Assembly: GCA_014649355.1 (NCBI GenBank)
Contig: BMSW01000006.1
Location: 186,001-250,000 of the forward strand
Origin: Streptomyces althioticus
GTDB taxonomy: Bacteria; Actinomycetota; Actinomycetes; Streptomycetales; Streptomycetaceae
Length of the DNA stretch: 64,000 bases
Reading direction: 5' to 3'
The position numbers and the translations under genes are program-made. The notes under the pieces were generated by a model, which was not told the DNA's origin, searched no databases, and saw only the letters and a program-made list of their open reading frames with translations. Below, piece by piece: positions 24,591 to 33,401 of this stretch (positions within the stretch are counted from its first letter, which is position 1; each line of letters opens with the position of its first letter).

Positions 24591-25502
24591 ATGCGTGTGG
24601 GCTTCGTCGGACTCGGGGTCATGGGCCGGCCCATGGCACTCAACCTCGCGCGCGCCGGGACCCCGCTCGTCGTGTGGAACCGCACCCCGGAGCGGTGCGA
24701 GCCCCTGCGCGAGGCGGGCGCCGAGGTGGCCGCGAGCCCGGCGGACGTCTTCGAACGGGCGGACACCGTGCTGCTGATGCTGGCCGACGAGGCGGCCGTC
24801 GACGCCGTGCTCGGCCGCGGCACCCCCGCATTCGACGCCCGCCTGGCCGGACGCACCGTCGTCCACATGGGCACCACCTCCGCCGAGTACTCCGCCGCGC
24901 TGGAGAAGGACGTACGCGCCGCCGGGGGCGCCTATGCCGAGGCCCCGGTCTCCGGCTCCCGCGTCCCCGCCGAGCAGGGCGCACTCGTCGCGATGCTGGC
25001 CGGCGAGGACTCCGTCCTCGCGGGCGTGCGCCCGCTGCTCGCCCCGATGTGCCGGGAGAGCTTCGACTGCGGGCCGGTGCCGGGCGCCCTGCTGATGAAG
25101 CTCGCCGTCAACATCTTCCTGATCACCCAGGTCACGGGGCTCACCGAGGCGTTCCACTTCGCCGACCGGCACGGACTGGACCGCGCCCGCTTCCTCGACG
25201 TGCTGGACGCGGGACCCATGGCCAGCTCGGTGTCCCGCATGAAGGCGCCCAAGCTGCTCGCCCGGGACTTCGCGGTCCAGGCCGCCGCGACCGACGTGCT
25301 GAAGAACAACCGGCTGATCGCGGAGGCCGCCCGCGCGGCCGGGGTGGCCTCCCCGCTGCTCGACGTGTGCCACGCCCTCTACGAGGAGACCGTGACGCTC
25401 GGACACGGCGACGAGGACATGGCGGCCGTGCTGCGCGCCCTGGAGGCCCGCACCGATGCGGCTCCCGCCCCCGCCGCGTACCCCGGCGGCGGCCCCGTCT
25501 GA
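24591..25502 (+). CDS. NAD(P)-dependent 3-hydroxyisobutyrate dehydrogenase-like reductase
   Basis: A 303-residue beta-hydroxyacid dehydrogenase family enzyme. The N-terminus [23 protein letters not shown] is the Rossmann nucleotide-binding motif GLGVMG, and [13 protein letters not shown] follows the second strand; Asn-Arg at its end suggests [26 protein letters not shown] is the substrate-binding signature, and LLMKLAVN holds the catalytic lysine. The real substrate (a 3-hydroxyacid, tartronate semialdehyde or glyoxylate-type compound) is unknown. Being divergent from the TetR gene with shared operators, it is likely the repressor's main target, induced by its own substrate or a toxic aldehyde (inference). 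Confidence 0.87.
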   Translation: MRVGFVGLGVMGRPMALNLARAGTPLVVWNRTPERCEPLREAGAEVAASPADVFERADTVLLMLADEAAVDAVLGRGTPAFDARLAGRTVVHMGTTSAEYSAALEKDVRAAGGAYAEAPVSGSRVPAEQGALVAMLAGEDSVLAGVRPLLAPMCRESFDCGPVPGALLMKLAVNIFLITQVTGLTEAFHFADRHGLDRARFLDVLDAGPMASSVSRMKAPKLLARDFAVQAAATDVLKNNRLIAEAARAAGVASPLLDVCHALYEETVTLGHGDEDMAAVLRALEARTDAAPAPAAYPGGGPV

Positions 25503-25544
25503 GCGCGGCGGCAGTGTGTCCGCCCGGCGTGCGAGCATGGGCGG

Positions 25545-26351
25545 ATGAGCATCCTCCGCAGGAACAACGTCCGTGTGACCGGAGCCACCACCGGGCGTCC
25601 TGTCGTCCTCGTGCACGGGTTCGGCTGCGACCAGAACATGTGGCGCCTGGTCGAGCCGCTCCTCGCCGAGGACCACCCGCTGGTGCTCTTCGACTACGTC
25701 GGCGCCGGCCGCTCCGACCTCTCCGCCTGGCAGGAGGACCGCTACTCCTCCCTCGACGGCTACGCCCGCGATCTGGTCGAGGTCCTGGAGGAGCTGGACC
25801 TGCGCGACGCGGTCGTCGTCGGCCACTCGGTGAGCTCCATGACCGGCGTGCTGGCCGCGGCCGCCGCCCCCGAGCGCATCGGCGCCCTGGTCATGGTGTG
25901 CCCCTCGCCCCGCTACATCGACGAGGACGGTTACCGCGGCGGCTTCTCCGCCGAGGACATCGAGGAACTGCTCGAGTCCCTGGAGTCGAACTACCTCGGC
26001 TGGTCGGCGACCATGGCCCCGGTCATCATGGGAAACCCGGACCGTCCGGAGCTCGGCGAGGAGCTGACCAACAGCTTCTGCGCGACCGACCCCGACATCG
26101 CCCGGGTCTTCGCCCGCACGACGTTCCTGTCCGACAGTCGCAAGGACCTCGAGACCGTGACCGTCCCCACCCTGATCCTGGAGTGCGAGCAGGACGTCAT
26201 CGCGCCCCGCGAGGTCGGCGCGTACGTCCACGCCGCCGTGCCCGGCAGCCAGCTGGTCACGCTGGACGCCGTCGGGCACTGCCCGCAGCTCAGCGCCCCC
26301 GAGGCCACCGCATCGGCGGTCCGCGCCTTCCTCACCTCAGGAGTCCGTTGA
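25545..26351 (+). CDS. RsbQ-like alpha/beta hydrolase
   Basis: A 268-residue alpha/beta hydrolase whose landmarks match Bacillus subtilis RsbQ, the partner that activates the PAS phosphatase RsbP under energy stress. VLVHGFGCDQNMWR (22-34) is the RsbQ/KAI2/D14-type oxyanion segment. The triad is Ser95 (GHSVSS), Asp217 (CEQD) and His245 (GHCPQL), one to two residues from the Bacillus numbering. The next gene, overlapping by TTGA, encodes a PAS-SpoIIE phosphatase, exactly the RsbQ-RsbP arrangement. The likely role is binding or hydrolysing a small hydrophobic ligand and switching on the phosphatase. The ligand is unknown. No signal peptide is seen. Confidence 0.85.
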   Translation: MSILRRNNVRVTGATTGRPVVLVHGFGCDQNMWRLVEPLLAEDHPLVLFDYVGAGRSDLSAWQEDRYSSLDGYARDLVEVLEELDLRDAVVVGHSVSSMTGVLAAAAAPERIGALVMVCPSPRYIDEDGYRGGFSAEDIEELLESLESNYLGWSATMAPVIMGNPDRPELGEELTNSFCATDPDIARVFARTTFLSDSRKDLETVTVPTLILECEQDVIAPREVGAYVHAAVPGSQLVTLDAVGHCPQLSAPEATASAVRAFLTSGVR

Positions 26352-27595
26352 ACCCGGGCGCCGCGGACGACCCCGGCCCGGAGACACCCGGCACCGGCCC
26401 CGCGTTCAGCTCCCTGCTGGAGGACTCGGCGGAGGACCTGTACGAGTCGGCGCCCTGCGGCTACCTGTCCACGCTGATGGACGGGACCATCGCCAAGATC
26501 AACGCCACCCTGCTCGGGTGGCTCGGCCTCTCCCGTGAGGACGTCGTCGGCCACAAGCGGTTCGCCGACCTCCTCACGGTCGGCGGCAAGCTCTACCACG
26601 AGACGCACTTCGCCCCCCTGCTGCGCATGCAGGGACACCTCGGCGGCATCGCCCTGGAGATGCGCACCACCTTCGGCACCCGGCTGCCCGTGCTGGTCAC
26701 CTCCACGATCAAGCGCGGCTCCGACGGCGAGCCGCTGCTGATCCGCACCACCGTCTTCGACGCCACCGACCGGCGCGCCTACGAGCAGGAACTGCTGCGC
26801 GCCCGCCGGGCCGCCGACGAGGCACGCGAACAGGCCGAGGCCGACCGCGCCCAGCTGCGCGAGGCCCTGGCCGTGCTCCAGCGCAGCCTGCTGCCCGCCT
26901 CGCTGCCCGACCTCCCCGGCGTGGAGACGGCCGGCTACTACCACCCGGCGTCCCCGATGGAGCTCGGCGGCGACTTCTACGACCTGTTCGAGCTGGACGA
27001 CACCAGGACCGCCTTCTTCCTGGGCGACGTCTGCGGCAAGGGCCCCCAGGCCGCGGCCCTCACCTCACTCACCCGCTACACGCTGCGCGCCGCCATGATC
27101 CAGGACGCGGACCCGGTGGACAATCTGCGGATCCTCAACCGGGCCCTCATGGCGCGCTACACCGGCGACGACCCCCGCTACTGCACCGCCGTGGCCGGCG
27201 TGCTCGAGCGCGAGGGGGACACCCTCAAGGTCCGGCTCGCCTCCGGCGGCCATCCCCCCGCGCTGGTCCTGCGCGCCGACGGCACGGCCGAGTTCCTGAG
27301 CACCCGCGGCGGCATGCTGGTCGGCGTCCTCGCCACGGCACAGTTCGTCGAGGTGAACACCGTGCTGCGGCCCGGCGACACGCTGCTGCTCTACACCGAC
27401 GGCCTCACCGAGGCCCGCGTAGGCCCCGACCGGGAACTCTACGGCTACGACGCGCTGCACTCGTTCGCCGCGGCCTGCGCCCCGGCGGGCAGCCTGGCCC
27501 TGGTGGACGCCCTCACCGGGCTGTTGCGCGACTTCGGCGACGGCCTCGACGACGACACCGCGCTCCTCGCGATCGGCGTCCCCGCCAACCCCTGA
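26348..27595 (+). CDS. RsbP-like PAS-SpoIIE phosphatase, TTG start
   Basis: A 415-residue PP2C-type phosphatase. TTG 26348 is the start: AGGAG at 26339-26343 precedes it and TTGA overlaps the rsbQ-like stop. A PAS domain (about 30-140: ESAPCGYLSTLMDGTIAKINATLLGWLGLSREDVVGHKRFADLL) is followed by a coiled coil (YEQELLRARRAADEAREQAEADRAQLREALAVLQ) and the SpoIIE domain (LQRSLLPASLPDLPGVETAGYYHPA, LGGDFYDLF, LGDVCGKG, ASGGHPPALVL, LLLYTDGLTEAR, DDDTALLAI). The order PAS, coiled coil, PP2C is that of Bacillus RsbP. The probable substrate is the phosphorylated STAS protein encoded 77 bases downstream. Confidence 0.9.
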   Translation: MNPGAADDPGPETPGTGPAFSSLLEDSAEDLYESAPCGYLSTLMDGTIAKINATLLGWLGLSREDVVGHKRFADLLTVGGKLYHETHFAPLLRMQGHLGGIALEMRTTFGTRLPVLVTSTIKRGSDGEPLLIRTTVFDATDRRAYEQELLRARRAADEAREQAEADRAQLREALAVLQRSLLPASLPDLPGVETAGYYHPASPMELGGDFYDLFELDDTRTAFFLGDVCGKGPQAAALTSLTRYTLRAAMIQDADPVDNLRILNRALMARYTGDDPRYCTAVAGVLEREGDTLKVRLASGGHPPALVLRADGTAEFLSTRGGMLVGVLATAQFVEVNTVLRPGDTLLLYTDGLTEARVGPDRELYGYDALHSFAAACAPAGSLALVDALTGLLRDFGDGLDDDTALLAIGVPANP

Positions 27596-27672
27596 TCCCC
27601 GCCACTCCTGACCCCGCCACCCCTGACCACCCTTCCCAGCACCAGTTTCACGGAACGAACAGAGCGACCCCC

Positions 27673-28008
27673 ATGGAACCCCTGACGATCGTCTCGTCCC
27701 GCACGCCCGCCGGCCCCCTCCTCGAGGTGGCCGGCGACCTCGACCACAGCAACGCCCACCACTTGCGGACCGCGGCCGTCGGCGCGGTCGTCTCCGCCGG
27801 GCTGATGCTCGTGATGGACCTGGGCGAGCTGGGCTTCTGCGACTCCAGCGGCATCACCGCGCTGATCGCCGTCCGCAACCACGTCGTCGCCGCGGGCGCC
27901 GGACTGATCCTCGTGGCCGTGCCCGAGACGCTGCGCCGGCTGCTCCACCTCACCGGCCTCGACCAGGTCTTCGAACTGCGCGACAGCCACCGCCTTCCGT
28001 CGCACTGA
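27673..28008 (+). CDS. STAS-domain anti-anti-sigma factor (RsbV-like)
   Basis: A 111-residue single STAS domain. LEVAGDLDHSNAHHLRTAAVGAV and LVMDLGELGFCDSSGITALIAVRNHV show the family core; the DSSG at 57-60 holds the serine that a cognate RsbW-type kinase phosphorylates. When dephosphorylated, such proteins sequester the kinase and release the sigma factor. It follows the RsbP-like phosphatase by 77 bases on the same strand. The RsbW-like ATPase at 33.5 kb is a candidate kinase partner, and the sigma factor itself is not in the window. Confidence 0.9.
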   Translation: MEPLTIVSSRTPAGPLLEVAGDLDHSNAHHLRTAAVGAVVSAGLMLVMDLGELGFCDSSGITALIAVRNHVVAAGAGLILVAVPETLRRLLHLTGLDQVFELRDSHRLPSH

Positions 28009-28169
28009 CCGCCCGCCCCCTCGCACTCCGGGAGTCCGTACACCGTTGACGAGGGCTGTTCGATTGCCCTTGCTCCATCCGGGGCACCCGGGGTGTGCCG
28101 AAAGCGCCGCCGGTGGCTCCTGAGCCGTCGCGGGGCCCGGCACAGGACTAGGGCAAGGGGAAACCGGCG

Positions 28170-29363
28170 GTGACGGTGCGTATCGGAGCAGAGGAAGAAT
28201 TCCACGTCCTGGACGCGGAGAGCGGGCGACTCGTGCCACGGGCGGGACGCCTGTTGGAAAGACTCGGCACCACCGGTTTCAGCAGCGAGCTGCAACAGTC
28301 CGCGGTGGAGAGCAACAGTGAGGTCCACGACACCCTCGACGGGCTCTACGCCGACCTGTCCGGCACCCGGCGCCGCCTGGCCGCCGCGGCCGCCCAGGAG
28401 GGTCTGGCCGTCGTCGCCGCCGGCACCGTTCCGCTGGCCCGGGTGACCCCGCGCGACGTCACCGCCGACCCCCGCTTCCGGCGGATGGCGGAGGAGTACC
28501 GCCGGGTCGCCGACGAACAGCTCATCTGCAGCGCCCAGGTGCACGCCGACGTGCCCGACCGCGACACCGCGGTCCGCGCCATGTGCCTGGTGTCGCCCTG
28601 GCTGCCGCCGCTGCTCGCGCTGTCCGCCAGTTCCCCGTACTGGCTGGGCTCCGACACCGGCTACGCCTCCTGGCGCACCATGCTCTGGCAGCGCTGGCCC
28701 ACCGCCGGCCCGGCCGGCTGCTACCGGGACGCCGCCGAGTACGACGCCGCCGTCGCCGAGCTGATCGGCTCCGGCGTCATCAGCGACACCGGCATGCTCT
28801 ACCAGGACGTCCGCCCCTCCGCCCACCAGCGCACCCTGGAGCTGCGGATCGGCGACGCCTGCCCGCGCGCCGAGACGGTCGTGCTGATCGCCGGACTCTT
28901 CCGGGCGCTGGTGCGCGACGCCTGCCACCGCCTGGAGCGCGGCGCCGACCCGCGCTGCGACGGCCACCACGAATGGCTGCGCGCCGCCGGCTGGCGCGCC
29001 GCGCGGTCCGGCCTCGAAGGCCCGCTGGTCGACCCGTGGACCCGCCGCGCCGCCCCCGCCCACCTGGTGCTGCGCCGCATGCTGCACCGGCTGCGCCCGG
29101 CCCTGGAGGCGTCCGGCGACTTCGTCACCGTGCGCGACCTGCTCGACGAGGCGCTCGCCGCCGGCAGCGCGGCCGACCGGCTGCGCCGCACCGTCCGCGA
29201 GGCCGACCTGCCGACCGGCATCGACCTGCTCGTCACCGAGACGCGCGGCGACCGCCTCCCGGCCCGCGCCGCCGCCCGCCGCCCGCGCCCCCAGGTCGCC
29301 ACGCGGCACGCCGACGGGCGTTCCCGTCTCCACCCGGTCACCGCCCCGGGCACACCGGGCTGA
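28170..29363 (+). CDS. YbdK-family carboxylate-amine ligase (GCS2)
   Basis: A 397-residue ATP-dependent ligase of the glutamate-cysteine ligase type 2 family (YbdK group). MTVRIGAEEEFHVLDAESGRLVPRA opens with the acidic nucleotide/metal motif GAEEEF, and EQLICSAQVHADVPDRDTAVR carries the conserved CS-QVH; ASSPYWLGSDTGYASWRTMLWQRWPTAGPAG and TLELRIGDACPRAETVVLIAGL match the family core. GTG 28170 follows AAGGGG. The C-terminal 45 residues are Arg/Pro-rich and variable. YbdK-like enzymes show weak gamma-glutamylcysteine synthesis in vitro, but true substrates are mostly unknown. Its position before an amidotransferase and a peptidase suggests it couples an acyl group to an amine in a small-peptide pathway. 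Confidence 0.85.
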   Translation: MTVRIGAEEEFHVLDAESGRLVPRAGRLLERLGTTGFSSELQQSAVESNSEVHDTLDGLYADLSGTRRRLAAAAAQEGLAVVAAGTVPLARVTPRDVTADPRFRRMAEEYRRVADEQLICSAQVHADVPDRDTAVRAMCLVSPWLPPLLALSASSPYWLGSDTGYASWRTMLWQRWPTAGPAGCYRDAAEYDAAVAELIGSGVISDTGMLYQDVRPSAHQRTLELRIGDACPRAETVVLIAGLFRALVRDACHRLERGADPRCDGHHEWLRAAGWRAARSGLEGPLVDPWTRRAAPAHLVLRRMLHRLRPALEASGDFVTVRDLLDEALAAGSAADRLRRTVREADLPTGIDLLVTETRGDRLPARAAARRPRPQVATRHADGRSRLHPVTAPGTPG

Positions 29364-29440
29364 TCCGGCGCGCCGGCCCGCGCCGCGTCCGGCGACGGGC
29401 CCGCCACCCGATTCCGAACCAGGAGAGTGATCACCACCCC

Positions 29441-29521
29441 ATGTCCAGGAACAGCCACGCCGTCACCCAGCAGGACACCGCCCCGAGGGACCGGGAACCG
29501 AGGGAAGGGAGGAACCACTGA
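29441..29521 (+). CDS. 26-residue ORF coupled to the amidotransferase gene
   Basis: ATG 29441 opens a 26-codon frame (starting MSRNSHAVTQQDTAPRDREP) that ends in TGA at 29519-29521, sharing its last base with the ATG of the amidotransferase. AGGAGAG lies at 29421-29427, 13 bases upstream, a long but usable spacing. The peptide is hydrophilic, rich in Arg, Asp and Gln, without a signal or membrane segment. It could be a translational coupling leader, a precursor peptide for the surrounding ligase and amidotransferase, or a chance frame. A GTG frame also starts at 29427 in another phase, so the evidence is limited. Confidence 0.4.
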   Translation: MSRNSHAVTQQDTAPRDREPREGRNH

Positions 29522-31305
29522 TGTGCGGCCTCAGCGGGGAGATACGGCTCGACGGCGGACGGCCCGACATCGCGGCGGTGGAGCGCATGACCGACCGGCT
29601 CGCACCGCGCGGCCCGGACGGACGCGGCCTGTGGTCCCAGGGCCCGGTCGCCCTCGGACACCGCCGGCTCAAGATCATCGACCTGTCGGAGTGCGGCGCC
29701 CAGCCCATGACCGACCCGGGCGCCCGCCTCACCGGCGTCTTCAACGGCTGCGTCTACAACTACCGTGAACTGCGCGACGAACTGCACGCCCTGGGGCACC
29801 GCTTCTTCTCGCACTCCGACACCGAGGTCGTGCTCAAGGCGTACCAGCAGTGGGGCACCGACTGCGTCGACCGCTTCCACGGCATGTTCGCCTTCGTGAT
29901 CGTCGAGCAGGACACCGGCCGCGTCGTCCTCGGCCGCGACCGGCTCGGCATCAAGCCGCTCTACCTCTCGGCCACCGCCGAGCGGCTGCGGTTCGCCTCC
30001 TCGCTGCCCGCCCTGCTCGCGGCCGGCGGCGTCGACACCTCCCTCGACCCCGTCGCCCTGCACCAGTACCTGAGCTGGCACGCCACGGTCGTCGCGCCCC
30101 GCACCGTCCTCAACGGCGTCCGCAAGCTGCCCCCGGCCACCGTGCGCGTCGTCCAGCCCGACGGCACCCAGCACGACCGCCGCTACTGGCACCCCCTCCA
30201 CACCCGGCGCCCCGCCTACGCGGACCTCACCGCCGACGACTGGACCGACGCGGTCCTGGACGCCCTGCGCACCGCCGTGCGCCGCCGCATGGTCGCCGAC
30301 GTGCCCGTGGGCGTACTGCTCTCCGGCGGCCTGGACTCCAGCCTGATCGTCGCGCTGCTGGCCGACGAGGGGCAGCGGGACCTGGCGACCTTCAGCGTCG
30401 GCTTCGAGTCCGAGGGCGACGAGGACGGCGACGAGTTCCACTACTCCGACCTGGTCGCCCGGCACTTCGACACCCGCCACCACCAGCTGATGGTGCCCTC
30501 CGACCGGGTCGCCGGCGCCCTCGACGGAGCCGTCCGCGCCATGAGCGAGCCCATGATGAGCCACGACGTGGTCGCCTTCCACCTGCTGTCCGAGCAGGTC
30601 GCCAAGGAGGTCAAGGTCGTGCAGAGCGGGCAGGGCGCCGACGAGGTGTTCGCCGGCTACGACTGGTACCCGGCCATGGCGGGCGCGCCCCGCGAGCGGG
30701 CCGCCGAGGCGTACGTCGACGCCTACGCCGACCGCTCCCACGCCGACATGGCGCACGTGCTGCGCCCCGAGATGCTGCCCGGCCGGGACACCTCTGCGGA
30801 GTTCATCCGCGAGCACATGGCGCAGGACGGCGCCGACACCGCCCTGGACGCACAACTGCGCCTGGACACCCTGGTGATGATGGTCGACGACCCGGTCAAG
30901 CGCGTCGACAACATGACCATGGACTGGGGCCTGGAGGCCCGGGTGCCGTTCCTCGACCACGAGCTGGTGGAGCTGGCCGCCGCCTGCCCGCCCGAGCTGA
31001 AGCTCGCCGACGGCGGCAAGGGCGTCCTGAAGGCCGCGGGCCGCCGGGTGCTGCCGCGCGAGGTCGTCGACCGGCCCAAGGGCTACTTCCCGGTACCGGC
31101 GATCCGGCACATGGCCGGGCCCGTCCTCCAGCGGGTCCGCGACACCATGACCGCCCCCGAGGCCCGGGCCCGCGGCGTGTTCCGCGACGAGTACGTGGAG
31201 CGGCTGCTCGCCGAGCCCGACGCCCACCGCACCCGGCGCGGCGCCAACGCCCTGTGGCAGATCGCCCTCCTCGAGACGTGGCTCCAGACCCACGGGATCC
31301 GATGA
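29521..31305 (+). CDS. N-acetylglutaminylglutamine amidotransferase-like asparagine synthase
   Basis: A 594-residue glutamine-dependent amidotransferase. MCGLSGEIRLDGG gives Cys2 as nucleophile of the class II glutaminase. The synthetase half has the PP-loop SGGLDSS (about 267-273), VQSGQGADEVFAGYDWYP and NMTMDWGLEARVPFLDHELVELAA. Length and phrases such as LAPRGPDGRGLWSQGPVALGHRRLKIIDLSECGAQPM fit the subgroup that amidates N-acetylglutaminylglutamine to the osmoprotectant NAGGN, rather than housekeeping AsnB. An ideal GGGAGGAA lies before ATG 29521. The stop overlaps the peptidase ATG (ATGA). The usual partner synthetase with its fused acetyltransferase is missing next to it; the upstream YbdK-type ligase may replace it (inference). 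Confidence 0.8.
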   Translation: MCGLSGEIRLDGGRPDIAAVERMTDRLAPRGPDGRGLWSQGPVALGHRRLKIIDLSECGAQPMTDPGARLTGVFNGCVYNYRELRDELHALGHRFFSHSDTEVVLKAYQQWGTDCVDRFHGMFAFVIVEQDTGRVVLGRDRLGIKPLYLSATAERLRFASSLPALLAAGGVDTSLDPVALHQYLSWHATVVAPRTVLNGVRKLPPATVRVVQPDGTQHDRRYWHPLHTRRPAYADLTADDWTDAVLDALRTAVRRRMVADVPVGVLLSGGLDSSLIVALLADEGQRDLATFSVGFESEGDEDGDEFHYSDLVARHFDTRHHQLMVPSDRVAGALDGAVRAMSEPMMSHDVVAFHLLSEQVAKEVKVVQSGQGADEVFAGYDWYPAMAGAPRERAAEAYVDAYADRSHADMAHVLRPEMLPGRDTSAEFIREHMAQDGADTALDAQLRLDTLVMMVDDPVKRVDNMTMDWGLEARVPFLDHELVELAAACPPELKLADGGKGVLKAAGRRVLPREVVDRPKGYFPVPAIRHMAGPVLQRVRDTMTAPEARARGVFRDEYVERLLAEPDAHRTRRGANALWQIALLETWLQTHGIR

Positions 31306-33401
31306 CGGCGACCCGCGACCCCGGCAGCGCGCTCTACGCCCCGGAGTCCGCCCCCCTGGCCGACACCTCGGCGCCGTACGATCTGCCGCCCCCGGCGGTG
31401 CACGGCTGCTGGTACCCCTCCGCCGACCCCGGCGGACGGCACGTCGCCTTCATCTGCGACCGGGCCGGGGTGCCGCAGCTGTGGACCGGCCCGGTCGACG
31501 GCCCCGAGGTGCGCCGGCTCGACGGCGACCCGCACCCCGTCACGGAGGTGTCCTGGTCGCCGGACGGCCGGTGGATCGCCTACACCACGGCGCCCGGCGG
31601 CGGCGAGCTGACCCGGGTGCTCTGCGTACGTCCCGACGGCAGTGGCCGGCACCTGCTGGCCGGTGGCGAGTCCGGCACGTCCGCCCGGCTCGGATGCTGG
31701 CAGCACGACGGCTCCGCGATCGCGGTGACCGTCACCGAGTCCGCCCCGCCCGGCCACGACGACCGGTACCACGCGGAGGCGCCCGGACCGCCCGGCACCG
31801 AGCACGCCCCGCAGTGGGCGGGCCGCGGCGGCCGGGCCGTCCTGCTCGACCCGGCCGGCGGACGGCTGGGGTCCGCCGACGGCGGCGTCCTGCCCGGGTC
31901 CGGCCGTGAGCTGGAGGAACGGACCCTGTCCGCCTACCTCGTCGACCCGGAGGGCACCGCCGCCCCGGTCCTGCTGTTCAGCGAACGCGGCGCCGCCAAC
32001 CAGCGGGTGTGCGACCTCAGCCGAGACGGCCGCCTCGCCCTCGTCTACCGGGGCCCCCGCGGACGCCGCGAGGCCCTGGTCGTGCGCACCGAGGACTCGG
32101 CCGTGACCTGCGCCTTCCCGGTCGCCGACGGAGACCCCTGGGTGGGCGGCTTCTCCCCGTCGGCGGGCACGCTCTGGCTGCGCAGTGACGCCGGACGGGA
32201 GTACGCGGCCCTGCTCGCCGCCCACCTCGACGCGCGCGGCGGGCTCCACAGCACCCGGGTGGTCGCCGAGCGCGACGACTGCGGCCTCGAACACCTCGCC
32301 CTCGGCCGCGACGGCCGCCGCGCCGTGCTGGCGTGGAACCGGCTCGGCGTCAGCGAGCTGGAGCTGCGCGCCCTGAGGGCCGCCCCGCCGCACGGCCCCG
32401 CGCCCCGCCCGGTCACCCCGCCCTCGGCCGGCGACGCACGCCGCGTCGACCTGCCCCACGAGGTGGTCACCCGGATCGCGCCCACCGCCGACCCCGACGC
32501 GCCCGTCGTCGCGCTGTCCGGGTCGAAGCGCCACCCCGGCGTGTGGTGGCTGCCGCACGGCGCGCCCCTGCGCACCCCCTGGTCCTCCCGCGACGAGGAC
32601 GCCTTCCCGCCCGGCCTCACCCCGGTGCGCCCCACGCCCGTGCGGCCCGTCGCCCGGGACGGCCTCCAGCTCGGCGGCTGGTACTACCGCGCCCCCGGCC
32701 GCTCGCCCGGCGAACCGGCGCCCTGCGTCCTGCATCTGCACGGCGGGCCGGAGGAACAGGAACGCCCCGTCCTCGAACCGCTCTACCTCGAACTGCTCGG
32801 CCGCGGCCTGGACGTGTTCGCCCCCGACGTGCGCGGCTCCTCCGGCCACGGCCGCAGTTTCACCGACGCCGACCTGGGCGCCGGACGCTTCTCCGCGATC
32901 GACGACGTCGCGGACTGCGCGGCCCACGTCATGGTGCAGGGACTCGCCGACCCCCGCCGGATGGCCGTCATGGGCCGCTCCTACGGCGGCTACCTCACCA
33001 TGGCGTCCCTGGTCTGGCACCCCGACCTGTTCCGCACCGGCGTGGCCGTGTGCGGCATGTCGGACCTGACGACGTTCTTCGCCGGGACCGAGCCCTGGAT
33101 CGCGCAGTCCGCCGCGCACAAGTACGGCCACCCGGAACACGACCGGGACCTGCTGCGCGCCCTGTCGCCGATGAGCCGGGTCGACGCCCTGCGCGCCCCG
33201 GTCCTCGCCGTGCACGGGGAGCACGACACCAACGTGCCGCCCGGCGAGTCCGAACAGTTCGTCAGGGCCGCGCGCGAACGCGGCGTGGAGGCGGAGCTGC
33301 TCCTTCTGCGTGACGAAGGTCACGACTTCCGACGCGCCGACAACCGCCGCCTGTTCCGCCGCGCCGCAGGTGACTGGCTGGAGCGGCACCTGGCGGGCTG
33401 A
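31302..33401 (+). CDS. S9-family prolyl-oligopeptidase-type serine peptidase
   Basis: A 699-residue cytosolic peptidase. The N-terminal two thirds show beta-propeller repeats (HPVTEVSWSPDGRWIAYTT, GTSARLGCWQHDGSAIAVTV, RVCDLSRDGRLALVYRG). The C-terminal alpha/beta hydrolase domain has the triad Ser560 (GRSYGGYLT), Asp642 (HGEHD) and His674 (DEGHDF), plus HLHGGPEEQ as oxyanion segment. It is of the dipeptidyl/acylaminoacyl peptidase class. It is translationally coupled to the amidotransferase. NAGGN loci in other bacteria carry an M42 peptidase; an S9 enzyme may do the corresponding recycling or release step here (inference). No signal peptide is present. Confidence 0.88.
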   Translation: MTATRDPGSALYAPESAPLADTSAPYDLPPPAVHGCWYPSADPGGRHVAFICDRAGVPQLWTGPVDGPEVRRLDGDPHPVTEVSWSPDGRWIAYTTAPGGGELTRVLCVRPDGSGRHLLAGGESGTSARLGCWQHDGSAIAVTVTESAPPGHDDRYHAEAPGPPGTEHAPQWAGRGGRAVLLDPAGGRLGSADGGVLPGSGRELEERTLSAYLVDPEGTAAPVLLFSERGAANQRVCDLSRDGRLALVYRGPRGRREALVVRTEDSAVTCAFPVADGDPWVGGFSPSAGTLWLRSDAGREYAALLAAHLDARGGLHSTRVVAERDDCGLEHLALGRDGRRAVLAWNRLGVSELELRALRAAPPHGPAPRPVTPPSAGDARRVDLPHEVVTRIAPTADPDAPVVALSGSKRHPGVWWLPHGAPLRTPWSSRDEDAFPPGLTPVRPTPVRPVARDGLQLGGWYYRAPGRSPGEPAPCVLHLHGGPEEQERPVLEPLYLELLGRGLDVFAPDVRGSSGHGRSFTDADLGAGRFSAIDDVADCAAHVMVQGLADPRRMAVMGRSYGGYLTMASLVWHPDLFRTGVAVCGMSDLTTFFAGTEPWIAQSAAHKYGHPEHDRDLLRALSPMSRVDALRAPVLAVHGEHDTNVPPGESEQFVRAARERGVEAELLLLRDEGHDFRRADNRRLFRRAAGDWLERHLAG

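Noticed and set aside
24395..26347. Very long frame preceding and in phase with the RsbP-like phosphatase
   Set aside because: It overlaps the dehydrogenase-like and RsbQ-like genes in another phase; its translation is Arg/Pro/Gly-rich shadow sequence. The TTG at 26348 has a strong AGGAG.
28170..33401. Lasso-peptide or other RiPP cluster suggested by an asparagine-synthase-like gene and a small ORF
   Set aside because: There is no RiPP recognition element, leader peptidase of the transglutaminase type or transporter, and the amidotransferase keeps Cys2 and the NAGGN-type features.
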